Of a DNA stretch of 5,259 bases, positions 1 to 5,259 are shown one piece after another. The notes under the pieces were generated by a model. It was not told the DNA's origin. It saw only the letters and a program-made list of their open reading frames with translations, and made no database searches. Source of the stretch: Thermoproteota archaeon. GTDB lineage: Archaea > Thermoproteota > Methanomethylicia > Nezhaarchaeales > WYZ-LMO8. The stretch is from positions 1 through 5,259 of the forward strand of contig JAAOZJ010000034.1 in assembly GCA_011605835.1 (NCBI GenBank), in the 5' to 3' direction. The translations under genes were made by a program, and so were the position numbers. Every line of letters begins with the position of its first letter. The stretch's first letter is position 1.

Positions 1-525
1 CGACGCCGTGAAAAAGGCCCTCTCTATCTTCCTCCTCGCTTCGGGGACCTTGACTATGACCAGCCTGTCGATCTCGTCAGGCGACCTGAACTTCTTGGGT
101 TGCCTTATGCCAGCCTTTTCCAACAAGTAGTACTGGTTTCGAGGGGCCCACCTCTCCTCGGTCCTAAGCATGGCTCGGTTGCCGAAGAGGGGGACCAAAA
201 ATCTTTCCTCTATGTCCTCATAGGGGACGTAGGTCGTAAAGGCCCTGTGGGGCACGAAGATCGTGTTGAGCCTCCTCAGCCTCTCTTGGACTCGGTCTTC
301 GACTATCTGGGCGAACTTGTCCAGCACTATTATCTCGTCGCAGAGCCTCCTGTACATCAAGTAAGGCCTCTCCCTGCCCCTTTGACACACGACCACGGTC
401 TTGAAGCCCTCGTCCTTGGCCCCGTCGAGGACATCGAGGGCTGAGTGGCTACCCAAAACCCCTATGTGAACCTCTTTCGGGTTATACTTCTCCAACACAC
501 CCGCGATCTCAGCCCTTGAAATCAC
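1..525 (-). CDS. purP: PurP-family ATP-grasp protein (FAICAR synthetase homologue), N-terminal part
   Basis: The minus strand encodes 175 residues of a PurP-family protein, cut by the left window edge; family members are about 340-380 residues, so roughly the C-terminal half is missing. Characterised PurP makes FAICAR from AICAR, formate and ATP in archaeal purine synthesis, in the cytoplasm. Visible family features are the GSHSALD motif with His27, the VPHRAFTTY segment (residues 91-99), FLVPLFGNRAMLR (109-121) and KAGIRQPKKFRSPDEID (137-153). The GTG start at 525 is chosen because VISRAEIAGVLEKYN lines up with the usual PurP N-terminus (MISKxEI...KYN) and a GGTGG lies 7 bases upstream; the frame stays open further upstream. 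Oddity: the loop after VIVKVPEARR is RKIERAFFTAS, where Methanocaldococcus-type PurP, as I recall it, has a glycine-rich ARGGRGYF. The protein may therefore belong to the divergent second PurP subgroup, whose function is less certain. Family assignment is secure, exact activity is not. Confidence 0.88.
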   Translation of the reverse strand, partial: MISRAEIAGVLEKYNPKEVHIGVLGSHSALDVLDGAKDEGFKTVVVCQRGRERPYLMYRRLCDEIIVLDKFAQIVEDRVQERLRRLNTIFVPHRAFTTYVPYEDIEERFLVPLFGNRAMLRTEERWAPRNQYYLLEKAGIRQPKKFRSPDEIDRLVIVKVPEARRKIERAFFTAS

Positions 526-559
526 TGCCAGGCCACCGGAGTAGCGTAAGGCGTCTCGA

Positions 560-781
560 TTGATAAAGCTTAGCACAAAGACGCTAGAAGAAAGGCCGAT
601 TAAGGCTAGTCAAGAGAATTCCTCATTTCACGAACTACTAGAGCACGACATTAGAGGTCTCACAACGGTATCTCGTGGCTTTTATGATGCACTTCGCGGT
701 ATCGAGCCCTTAGTTATGACTTCGCCCCCACTTCATGATGGAAGATCTGAAGAGAGGAAGAGAAAGAGAGTAGTGTGGTAA
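560..781 (+). CDS. Doubtful small reading frame, hypothetical protein (73 aa)
   Basis: An open frame of 73 codons begins with TTG at 560 and ends with TAA at 779-781. The upstream in-frame stop at 542-544 limits any longer version. The predicted protein is hydrophilic, with no membrane segment, no cysteine pairs and a strongly basic tail (SEERKRKRVVW). I do not recognise a family. Evidence against it: the start is TTG, no convincing ribosome-binding site precedes it, it overlaps the purP promoter region on the other strand, and a frame of this length can occur by chance. Evidence for it: it fills most of the gap between two genes and its middle part (ELLEHDIRGLTTVSRGFYDA) reads like ordinary protein. 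It could also be the remnant of a decayed gene. Confidence 0.2.
   Translation: MIKLSTKTLEERPIKASQENSSFHELLEHDIRGLTTVSRGFYDALRGIEPLVMTSPPLHDGRSEERKRKRVVW
562..571 (-). promoter_or_regulatory. Candidate TATA box for the purP-like gene
   Basis: Reading the minus strand, AAGCTTTATC lies about 40 bases before the GTG start at 525. This would place transcription initiation near 540 and give a leader of about 15 bases containing the GGTGG ribosome-binding motif. The match to an archaeal TATA element is moderate and rests on spacing and base composition only. Confidence 0.35.
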
Positions 782-790
782 AAGCTAAAG

Positions 791-800
791 ATAAAAAATT
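791..800 (-). terminator. T-rich terminator of the acyl-CoA operon
   Basis: On the minus strand, about 30 bases after the stop codon of the DUF35 gene, the sequence reads AATTTTTTAT with six consecutive T residues at 798-793. Archaeal RNA polymerase terminates at such oligo-T tracts without needing a hairpin, and I see no strong stem before it. The position, directly after the last gene of the minus-strand operon, supports the call. Confidence 0.55.
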
Positions 801-829
801 GGGCTTCGACGACGTCTCTCTTTAACGCT

Positions 830-1321
830 TTAGAGTTTCTTGAAATAATACCAATACCTCACTTTCTCGCCTGGACCTCTTATTCGCAGGATATCCCAGG
901 TCACCTTATCGCCTATCTTCAGCTCCTCGTACTTTACGTCGAACATCATCCCAGCTATTTGCACGCCGTTCTCCGGGTAATTCCCGAACCTCGCGATCGC
1001 TATTACGAAGGGCGCAAAGGTCTCGAAAACCATTGGAAATCCGAGGAGCATTGCAGTGAAGGAGAATATTTCTCCGACCTTCGGAACGTCAATCCATTCG
1101 TATTCGGTGCTGTAGCAGTGCTTGCACGCTGGCTGAGGCGGGTAAAAGATCTTTCTGCACTTCTTACACCTTTGCACTGTCAGCCTTCCTTCTGATAGGT
1201 TCTTATAGAACTCGTAGACCCTCGTCGAGTCAGGGCCTTCTGGGTCTTGTTGTGACCAAGGGTCTATTATTGGAAGCAACGGAACCGTGTCAGGGAGCCT
1301 GATCTCCTTCACGTCTCCCAC
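830..1321 (-). CDS. DUF35 zinc-ribbon/OB-fold acyl-CoA-binding partner of the thiolase
   Basis: This 163-residue protein has the two-part DUF35 architecture. A rubredoxin-like zinc ribbon has four cysteines (Cys52, Cys55, Cys66, Cys69; CKKC and CKHC), followed by an OB-fold covering about residues 78-160 (VGEIFSFTA, VIAIARF, GMMFDV, KIGDKVTW). An N-terminal helix region (about 30-50) precedes the ribbon. In archaea such proteins bind to thiolases, and in the archaeal thiolase/HMG-CoA synthase complex the DUF35 subunit holds the two enzymes together and helps form a shared CoA site. Here it is the last gene of the operon, 3 bases after the thiolase stop, so it is inferred to be a thiolase subunit or scaffold. 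The listed start is GTG at 1321, but AGGGGGTG overlaps that codon and is ideally spaced for the GTG at 1312, so the real protein may be 160 residues. Family call is firm; the partner is inferred. Confidence 0.93.
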   Translation of the reverse strand: MGDVKEIRLPDTVPLLPIIDPWSQQDPEGPDSTRVYEFYKNLSEGRLTVQRCKKCRKIFYPPQPACKHCYSTEYEWIDVPKVGEIFSFTAMLLGFPMVFETFAPFVIAIARFGNYPENGVQIAGMMFDVKYEELKIGDKVTWDILRIRGPGEKVRYWYYFKKL

Positions 1322-1326
1322 CCCCT
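1319..1326 (-). promoter_or_regulatory. Shine-Dalgarno site that favours a later DUF35 start
   Basis: The minus strand reads TAG GGG GTG GGAGAC GTG across the thiolase stop. AGGGGGTG is an excellent match to the archaeal ribosome-binding consensus, but it covers the first GTG (1321-1319). It sits 6 bases before the next in-frame GTG (1312-1310), the usual spacing, so translation most likely begins at 1312. Confidence 0.6.
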
Positions 1327-2497
1327 ACGGTTTTTTCAAGCTATAAAGCATGATGCTGTGCATGCAAGCGAGGCCGCTTAGGTTGTGGGCTAACGCAAGT
1401 TCTGCACCAGCAACGCATCTCTTCCTCGGGACCTGCCCTCTAAACTGCATGGTTATCTCCCAAGCCTGTCTGACTCCTGTAGCGCCCAATGGATGTCCAC
1501 AGGCGAGCAATCCACCGCTCGGGTTCACCGCCACCTTTCCGCCGATGTAGCTCTGTCCCTCCTCTATGAACTTGCCCCCCTCGCCCTTCTTACAGAACCC
1601 CAGCTCCTCGTACTCGACGATCTCGCTTATCGTGAAGCAGTCGTGGACCTCGGCGATGTCAATGTCATCGGGGGTTATCTTGAAGTGGTCGTAAACATCC
1701 TTCGCAAGCTGTCTAAGCGACAGCCAATCAGCTATTTCCCCCGCCTCATTTATTGAATTATGTATCGTCCTCTGAAAACCGCCTAGAATCCACACAGGGG
1801 TGTCAGTGTACTTCCTAGCCCTCTCCTCTGAGGTTATGAGCAAGGCCGCCGCACCGTCTGTGATTCCTGAGCAATCAAAGAGCCCAAGCGGTGGCGCAAC
1901 GAGCCTCGCTTTTAACACCTCCTCCATGGTGACTTTCCTGTTGAACTGGGCGTATGGGTTCTCTGAACCATATTCGCCAGCCTTCACCCTAACCATTGCG
2001 AGTTGCTCGCGGGTCGTACCATAGAGGTGCATGTGCCTCTGCGCCACCATGGCAAAGAAAGGCGGGGCCGTAAACCCGTTGACCGTGTCGAACTCCCTGT
2101 CTCCGACGATGTACATAGTTGATTGAGTAAGGTTCATGAACTTAGAGGTCATTTTTTCAACGCCCAAGACTATTGCCACATCGCTCAATCCGCTCGCGAC
2201 TGAAAGCCAGGCGTACCTTATTGCTATTGCCCCGCTTTGACAAGCGGACTCCACCTTCGCCACGATTCTCCGCGGCTTTATCCCAAGCAACTCTGCTGCC
2301 ATTGGTGCGACGTGCGCGGTGTTAGCCCACCGTTCTGGATAGGCGCTTCCAACAAAGAGGGAATCTACCTCATTCCTATCAAGGTTAGGCACGTCGTCGA
2401 ATAGCGCCTTCCCCGCCTCTACTACGAGATCCCTCCAGTTGGCATCTCTTCTCCCGAACTTTGTAATTCCCGCTCCTACTATTGCTACTTTCCTCAC
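1325..2497 (-). CDS. SCP2-type thiolase (acetyl-CoA C-acetyltransferase / 3-ketoacyl-CoA thiolase family)
   Basis: This is a full-length 390-residue thiolase of the archaeal/SCP2-like type. It should cleave 3-ketoacyl-CoA with CoA to give acetyl-CoA, or run in reverse and condense two acetyl-CoA. The nucleophilic cysteine is Cys86 in VESACQSGA. His285 lies in the HDCF motif typical of this subfamily (bacterial thiolases have NEAF), and His335 lies in NPSGGLLACGHPLGATG. The C-terminal AHNLSG (His371) replaces the CxGGG loop of classical thiolases. The N-terminus VAIVGAGITKFGR is standard for the family. The GTG start at 2497 follows the upstream stop after 3 bases and has the site GGGGAGATGA within the end of the preceding gene. 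Neighbours with hydratase/dehydrogenase activities suggest a degradative or 4-hydroxybutyrate-cycle role instead of mevalonate synthesis, since no HMG-CoA synthase is present. Substrate length cannot be read from the sequence. Confidence 0.94.
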   Translation of the reverse strand: MRKVAIVGAGITKFGRRDANWRDLVVEAGKALFDDVPNLDRNEVDSLFVGSAYPERWANTAHVAPMAAELLGIKPRRIVAKVESACQSGAIAIRYAWLSVASGLSDVAIVLGVEKMTSKFMNLTQSTMYIVGDREFDTVNGFTAPPFFAMVAQRHMHLYGTTREQLAMVRVKAGEYGSENPYAQFNRKVTMEEVLKARLVAPPLGLFDCSGITDGAAALLITSEERARKYTDTPVWILGGFQRTIHNSINEAGEIADWLSLRQLAKDVYDHFKITPDDIDIAEVHDCFTISEIVEYEELGFCKKGEGGKFIEEGQSYIGGKVAVNPSGGLLACGHPLGATGVRQAWEITMQFRGQVPRKRCVAGAELALAHNLSGLACMHSIMLYSLKKP

Positions 2498-2500
2498 AGC

Positions 2501-2510
2501 TCATCTCCCC
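2501..2510 (-). promoter_or_regulatory. Ribosome-binding site of the thiolase, inside the upstream gene
   Basis: GGGGAGATGA, close to the archaeal GGAGGTGA consensus, ends with the TGA stop of the fusion gene and lies 3 bases before the GTG start of the thiolase. The overlap suggests translational coupling and supports the GTG start. Confidence 0.65.
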
Positions 2511-4474
2511 TTAAAGACGGGAGTTCTTCGATACATAAAGGCCTGAATCCCCTCTGCGACATCGTCCGTAAGGGATATGCCCCCAGAGGCTTCCGACTCC
2601 ACGAGGCAGCTCGCTTCAAGCATAGGCATGACTCCTCGCGCTATAACCTGCTTCAGGTACTTGACGGCTATGGGTGGAAGCTCCGCAACCTTCCTCGCGA
2701 ACTCCAAGGCCTTGTTCCAGAACTCGCTGGCTGGATAGACTTCCGAAACTATTCCTAAGTTGAGGGCCGTCTGAGCGTCGATATTCTTTCGAAGCATTAT
2801 GAGCTCCTTCAGCCTTCCGACTCCGACGAAGTAGGCCAGTCTTTGAGTCCCGCCCCAGCCAGGGATTATCCCGAGGCTTAGTTCTGGAAGCGCGAGGAAT
2901 GCTCTTTCGCTCATAACCCTTAAATCGCATGCAAGGGCAAGTTCGAAGCCTCCGCCTAATGCTGGGCCATTGATCGCGGCTATAACGGGCTTCGGATAGA
3001 GCTCTATCTTTCTGAAGACACTATGTCCTGCTTGACTGAACTCTGTGACGAGCTCCGGCCTTCCAGATGCGAACATCGATATATCAGCTCCAGCGCAGAA
3101 GTTGTCACCGACGCCTGTGATTACCACCACTCTTACGGCCTCGTCCTCTTTGAGCATTTCAAGCGCGTCCTCGATCTCGCGGAGGAAGGTCATGTTTAGT
3201 GCGTTTGCCCTTCTGGGCCTGTTGAGCTTGATGACCCCCACCTTGTCTATCTTCTCAACGAGGACGAACTCGTAGAGGCCTCTTCCGTAGTTGTAGAAGC
3301 CTCTTGAGGTCTTCCTCCCGAGTCTACCCTCTTCTATCATCTTCTGTAAAACTGGGTTGACCTCGTACCTCTCTTCCTTGTACTTCCCGTATAAGTCGCG
3401 CAGTTTAGCGACGATGTTATCGATTCCAACGTCGTCGGCCATCCTCAGCAATCCTCTCGGGTAATTGAGTCCATGCAAAACTGCTAGGTCTATCTCTTCC
3501 GGAGTTGCAATCCCCTTCTCTATCAGCCAAGCTGCCTCGTTCACGGCGGGGGCCAGGAGCCTGAGGAGATCGAACTTAGCTCCAGCCCGCAAGGGCACTT
3601 CGTTCGTCTTTCCTCCGCTCCAGTCGTAGAACCCTCTTCCAGTCTTCTTACCGAGATACCCCATTTTAAAGAGCCTTTCGATGAGAGGGGCGGGTCTGTA
3701 AGCCTCGCCGAGCTTCTCTCTGAAGTACTCCAGCACATGATAGGTAATGTCTATGCTACCTCCGCCGAGCACGTCGTGAAGCTCGAAGAGCCCCATGGGC
3801 AGACCGAGCCTGTACTTCACTGCAGAGTCGATCTCCTCAATAGTCCCCTCCCCCATCTCTACAGCCCAAGCTGCCTCGTTGGTCATCGTGACGAAAATCC
3901 TATTAGCAATAAAGCCAGGGACGTCTTTTCTGACGTGCACGACCACTCTGTTGATCCTTTTAGCAAATTCCTCGACCACTCTTGCAGTCTCTTCGCTAGT
4001 GGTCTCCCCCCACACTATTTCAAGCAGTCTAAGGATCTTGACTGGGTTGAAGAAGTGAGTCCCAATAACTTTGTCCGGCCTTCCCGTCGCCTTGGCAAGC
4101 TCAGTTATGCTAAGGGACGAAGTGTTCGATGCAAGTATAGCGTGTCTCGGGGCGTATTTGTCAACCTCGCTGAATATTCTCTTCTTCAGGTCGAGTATTT
4201 CGGGCACCGCCTCAATCACTAAGTCTGCATCCTTTACTGCCTCCTTGAGGTCTGTAGTAGTCGCGATCCTCCTGATGATGTTCTCGACGTCTTCCTTGAT
4301 GTATCCTCGAGCGTAGCTTTTTTTCAACTCCTCTCTTATTCTCTCAAGAGCTTTCTTGAGTATTTCCTCGCTTATGTCTTCCAATTTCACGTTAAAGCCA
4401 TACGTCGCAACCAACTCTGCTATTTGAGATCCCATCGTGCCAGCGCCGATAATAGCTACATTTCTTATCTCCAT
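2501..4474 (-). CDS. Bifunctional 3-hydroxyacyl-CoA dehydrogenase / enoyl-CoA hydratase fusion
   Basis: This 657-residue fusion is of the archaeal type, with the dehydrogenase first. Residues 1-184 are an NAD-binding Rossmann domain (GAGTMG at 10-15). The catalytic set fits HAD enzymes: Ser119 in SNTSS, His140 in GTHFFNP, Glu152 twelve residues later, and Asn191 in PGFIANR. Two tandem dehydrogenase C-terminal domains follow (about 185-284 and 298-396), each containing NEAAW and ending in GRGFYDW or SRGFYNY. The crotonase domain (about 402-657) has CAGADI, NGPALGGGFE with Glu511, and PELSLGIIPGWGGTQRL with Glu531; the 20-residue spacing of the two glutamates matches active hydratases. Both halves look catalytically intact. 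It should convert enoyl-CoA to (S)-3-hydroxyacyl-CoA and then to 3-ketoacyl-CoA; related archaeal fusions act on crotonyl-CoA in the 4-hydroxybutyrate cycles. It is the first gene of the operon, with ATG at 4474 preceded by GGGAGGG. Whether its role is beta-oxidation or carbon fixation is undecided. Confidence 0.96.
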   Translation of the reverse strand: MEIRNVAIIGAGTMGSQIAELVATYGFNVKLEDISEEILKKALERIREELKKSYARGYIKEDVENIIRRIATTTDLKEAVKDADLVIEAVPEILDLKKRIFSEVDKYAPRHAILASNTSSLSITELAKATGRPDKVIGTHFFNPVKILRLLEIVWGETTSEETARVVEEFAKRINRVVVHVRKDVPGFIANRIFVTMTNEAAWAVEMGEGTIEEIDSAVKYRLGLPMGLFELHDVLGGGSIDITYHVLEYFREKLGEAYRPAPLIERLFKMGYLGKKTGRGFYDWSGGKTNEVPLRAGAKFDLLRLLAPAVNEAAWLIEKGIATPEEIDLAVLHGLNYPRGLLRMADDVGIDNIVAKLRDLYGKYKEERYEVNPVLQKMIEEGRLGRKTSRGFYNYGRGLYEFVLVEKIDKVGVIKLNRPRRANALNMTFLREIEDALEMLKEDEAVRVVVITGVGDNFCAGADISMFASGRPELVTEFSQAGHSVFRKIELYPKPVIAAINGPALGGGFELALACDLRVMSERAFLALPELSLGIIPGWGGTQRLAYFVGVGRLKELIMLRKNIDAQTALNLGIVSEVYPASEFWNKALEFARKVAELPPIAVKYLKQVIARGVMPMLEASCLVESEASGGISLTDDVAEGIQAFMYRRTPVFKGR

Positions 4475-4480
4475 GACAAG

Positions 4481-4487
4481 CCCTCCC
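4481..4487 (-). promoter_or_regulatory. Ribosome-binding site of the fusion gene
   Basis: On the minus strand GGGAGGG is followed by CTTGTC and the ATG at 4474, a spacing of 6 bases. It supports this start, which also gives the Rossmann motif at the expected distance from the N-terminus. Confidence 0.65.
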
Positions 4488-4509
4488 GTTTCTCGTCCTC
4501 CTCACTGAA

Positions 4510-4523
4510 CTTATATCTCTTAC
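4510..4523 (-). promoter_or_regulatory. TATA box and BRE-like element of the acyl-CoA operon
   Basis: The minus strand reads AGTAAGAGATATAAG. GATATAAG (4517-4510) is a good archaeal TATA box and the purine-rich bases before it resemble a TFB-recognition element. Initiation about 25 bases downstream would fall near 4488, just before the GGGAGGG site, giving a short leader of about 15 bases. No other promoter is needed for the two downstream genes, which follow with 3-base gaps. Confidence 0.6.
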
Positions 4524-4595
4524 TGTGGCCATGTCATAACCTAATGCCCGTCAGTCTTTGCAAGCTACACTCCGTGTAAGTGCCATGGTCCTTTG

Positions 4596-4614
4596 AAGGA
4601 GGAGAACTTTACTA
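4596..4614 (+). promoter_or_regulatory. Weak candidate promoter of the MarC-family gene
   Basis: On the plus strand a purine-rich stretch (AAGGAGGAGAA) runs into CTTTACTA (4607-4614). Read as BRE plus TATA it would start transcription near 4635, about 30 bases before the ATG at 4666. AAGGAGGAG looks like a ribosome-binding site but has no start codon at usable distance, so a promoter role is more likely. The TATA match is poor. Confidence 0.3.
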
Positions 4615-4665
4615 GGAGAAGCATCAACTGTGGGTTGAGCGAGTCTGGCTAGGTCGTGAGACATC

Positions 4666-5259
4666 ATGATCGTGACGTCGGAGGCTCTGCAACAGTACTT
4701 CATGGCCTTTATAATGTTATTTATAGTCTTCGACGCTCTCGGGAATGTCCCCATATTCTACTCGTTGACCGAGGGCTTGGAGTTCAGGGAAAGGAGGAGG
4801 ATAATCCAGAACTCCGTGATGATAGCTGGGGTCATACTGCTATTCTTCGCCTTGGGCGGGAGGCTGATACTGGACTTCTTCAGGGTGAGCCTAGACGACT
4901 TCAGGATCGCGGGTGGAACGATACTCTTCATAATCGCGATAGAGGGGCTCTTGGGGAGGGTCGAGGCCATGAAGATAAGGCCCGAGCAACTGGCTGTGGT
5001 CCCGCTGGCGACCCCGCTACTCGCTGGCCCTGGAAGCATATCGCTGGTGATATACCTCATGGGAGTGGGCTACGGCCCAGGGCCAACGCTCGTGTCAATC
5101 GTCGCCAACGTGGCAACGGCGTGGATCATATTGACGTACTGCGACGTCTTCTTCAAGGTTCTCGGGAGGAACGGCTCCCTCGTCATCGCTAGGATAATGG
5201 CCTTGATATTGGCGGCCATCGCCGTGGCAATGATAAGGGAGGGGGTTGAAGGCGTCCTC
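4666..5259 (+). CDS. MarC-family integral membrane protein (right end cut)
   Basis: The frame gives 198 residues without a stop before the window ends; MarC-family proteins are usually a little over 200 residues, so probably only the last few are missing. About six hydrophobic segments can be drawn (near 10-32, 48-69, 80-99, 108-133, 138-160, 172-190). Family motifs are FDALGNVPIF (22-31), FRIAGGTILFIIAIEGLLG (79-97) and VVPLATPLLAGPGSIS (111-126). It sits in the cytoplasmic membrane. The transport substrate is unknown, and the multidrug-resistance name of the family is not supported for E. coli MarC. ATG at 4666 is the first possible start, because an in-frame TGA lies at 4657-4659; the preceding GTGAG five bases upstream is a weak ribosome-binding site. 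It is divergent from the acyl-CoA operon, and no functional link is evident. GAC and AGG codons dominate, as in the purP-like gene. Confidence 0.92.
   Translation, partial: MIVTSEALQQYFMAFIMLFIVFDALGNVPIFYSLTEGLEFRERRRIIQNSVMIAGVILLFFALGGRLILDFFRVSLDDFRIAGGTILFIIAIEGLLGRVEAMKIRPEQLAVVPLATPLLAGPGSISLVIYLMGVGYGPGPTLVSIVANVATAWIILTYCDVFFKVLGRNGSLVIARIMALILAAIAVAMIREGVEGVL

Noticed and set aside
100..444. A 114-codon plus-strand open frame over the purP-like gene
   Set aside because: It is antisense to a well-supported PurP-family frame and its product shows no family features.
682..731. Possible C/D box guide RNA (ATGATG at 684 and 736, CTGA at 747)
   Set aside because: The C-like boxes lack the full RTGATGA consensus, no D' box lies at the right spacing, and the last box pair is only a few bases apart.
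2616..4316. Several open frames of 65-161 codons overlapping the fusion gene on both strands (for example 3737-4222 plus and 2616-2930 minus)
   Set aside because: They lie wholly inside a gene with intact catalytic motifs throughout; such shadow frames are expected from its codon composition.
4595..4604. GAAGGAGGAG as a ribosome-binding site of an unlisted small gene
   Set aside because: No ATG, GTG or TTG follows at 4-12 bases; the next in-frame starts lead to stops within a few codons.
4656..5192. A 178-codon open frame on the plus strand overlapping the MarC gene
   Set aside because: It is one frame off the MarC frame, its product is rich in Arg, Gly and His without any recognisable motif, and the overlapping frame carries clear MarC-family motifs and membrane segments.
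1..5259. tRNA, rRNA, CRISPR arrays, insertion sequences or toxin-antitoxin genes
   Set aside because: I looked on both strands and saw no cloverleaf-like segment, no regularly spaced direct repeats, no transposase motifs and no terminal inverted repeats.

Overview
The window looks like chromosomal DNA of a thermophilic archaeon, most likely in the Thermoproteota/TACK range. Four things point this way: a PurP-family (archaeal purine) gene, an archaeal-type dehydrogenase-hydratase fusion, a thiolase paired with a DUF35 zinc-ribbon/OB-fold protein, and TATA-box promoters with AGG/AGA- and ATA-rich codon use. I cannot name a genus from the sequence alone.

Layout. (1) Bases 1-525, minus strand: the first 175 codons of a PurP-like ATP-grasp protein; the C-terminal half lies beyond the left edge. 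(2) Bases 526-829: about 300 bases holding the purP promoter region, a doubtful 73-codon plus-strand reading frame, and a T-rich terminator for the next operon. (3) Bases 830-4474, minus strand: a tightly packed three-gene operon read from right to left. It encodes a 657-residue 3-hydroxyacyl-CoA dehydrogenase/enoyl-CoA hydratase fusion, a 390-residue SCP2-type thiolase and a 163-residue DUF35 protein, with only 3 bases between stop and start at both junctions. (4) Bases 4475-4665: a divergent intergenic region with a good TATA box and Shine-Dalgarno site for the operon and a weaker promoter for the gene on the right. (5) Bases 4666-5259, plus strand: a MarC-family membrane protein, 198 codons without a stop, so cut by the right edge probably close to its natural end.

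How the genes work together. The operon encodes three consecutive reactions: enoyl-CoA (for example crotonyl-CoA) hydration, oxidation of the (S)-3-hydroxyacyl-CoA with NAD+, and thiolytic cleavage of the 3-ketoacyl-CoA to acetyl-CoA. The DUF35 protein probably acts as a partner or scaffold of the thiolase. This is the core of beta-oxidation and also the last part of the archaeal 4-hydroxybutyrate carbon-fixation cycles. The window has no acyl-CoA dehydrogenase, acyl-CoA ligase or 4-hydroxybutyryl-CoA dehydratase to decide between them. The flanking purP-like and MarC genes look functionally unrelated.

I see no clearly new biological system. The points most worth a second look are the altered active-site loops of the PurP-like protein, the pairing of DUF35 and thiolase with a dehydrogenase-hydratase instead of HMG-CoA synthase, the likely wrong default start of the DUF35 gene, and the different codon use of the operon and its flanks. 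No tRNA, rRNA, CRISPR array or mobile element was found.
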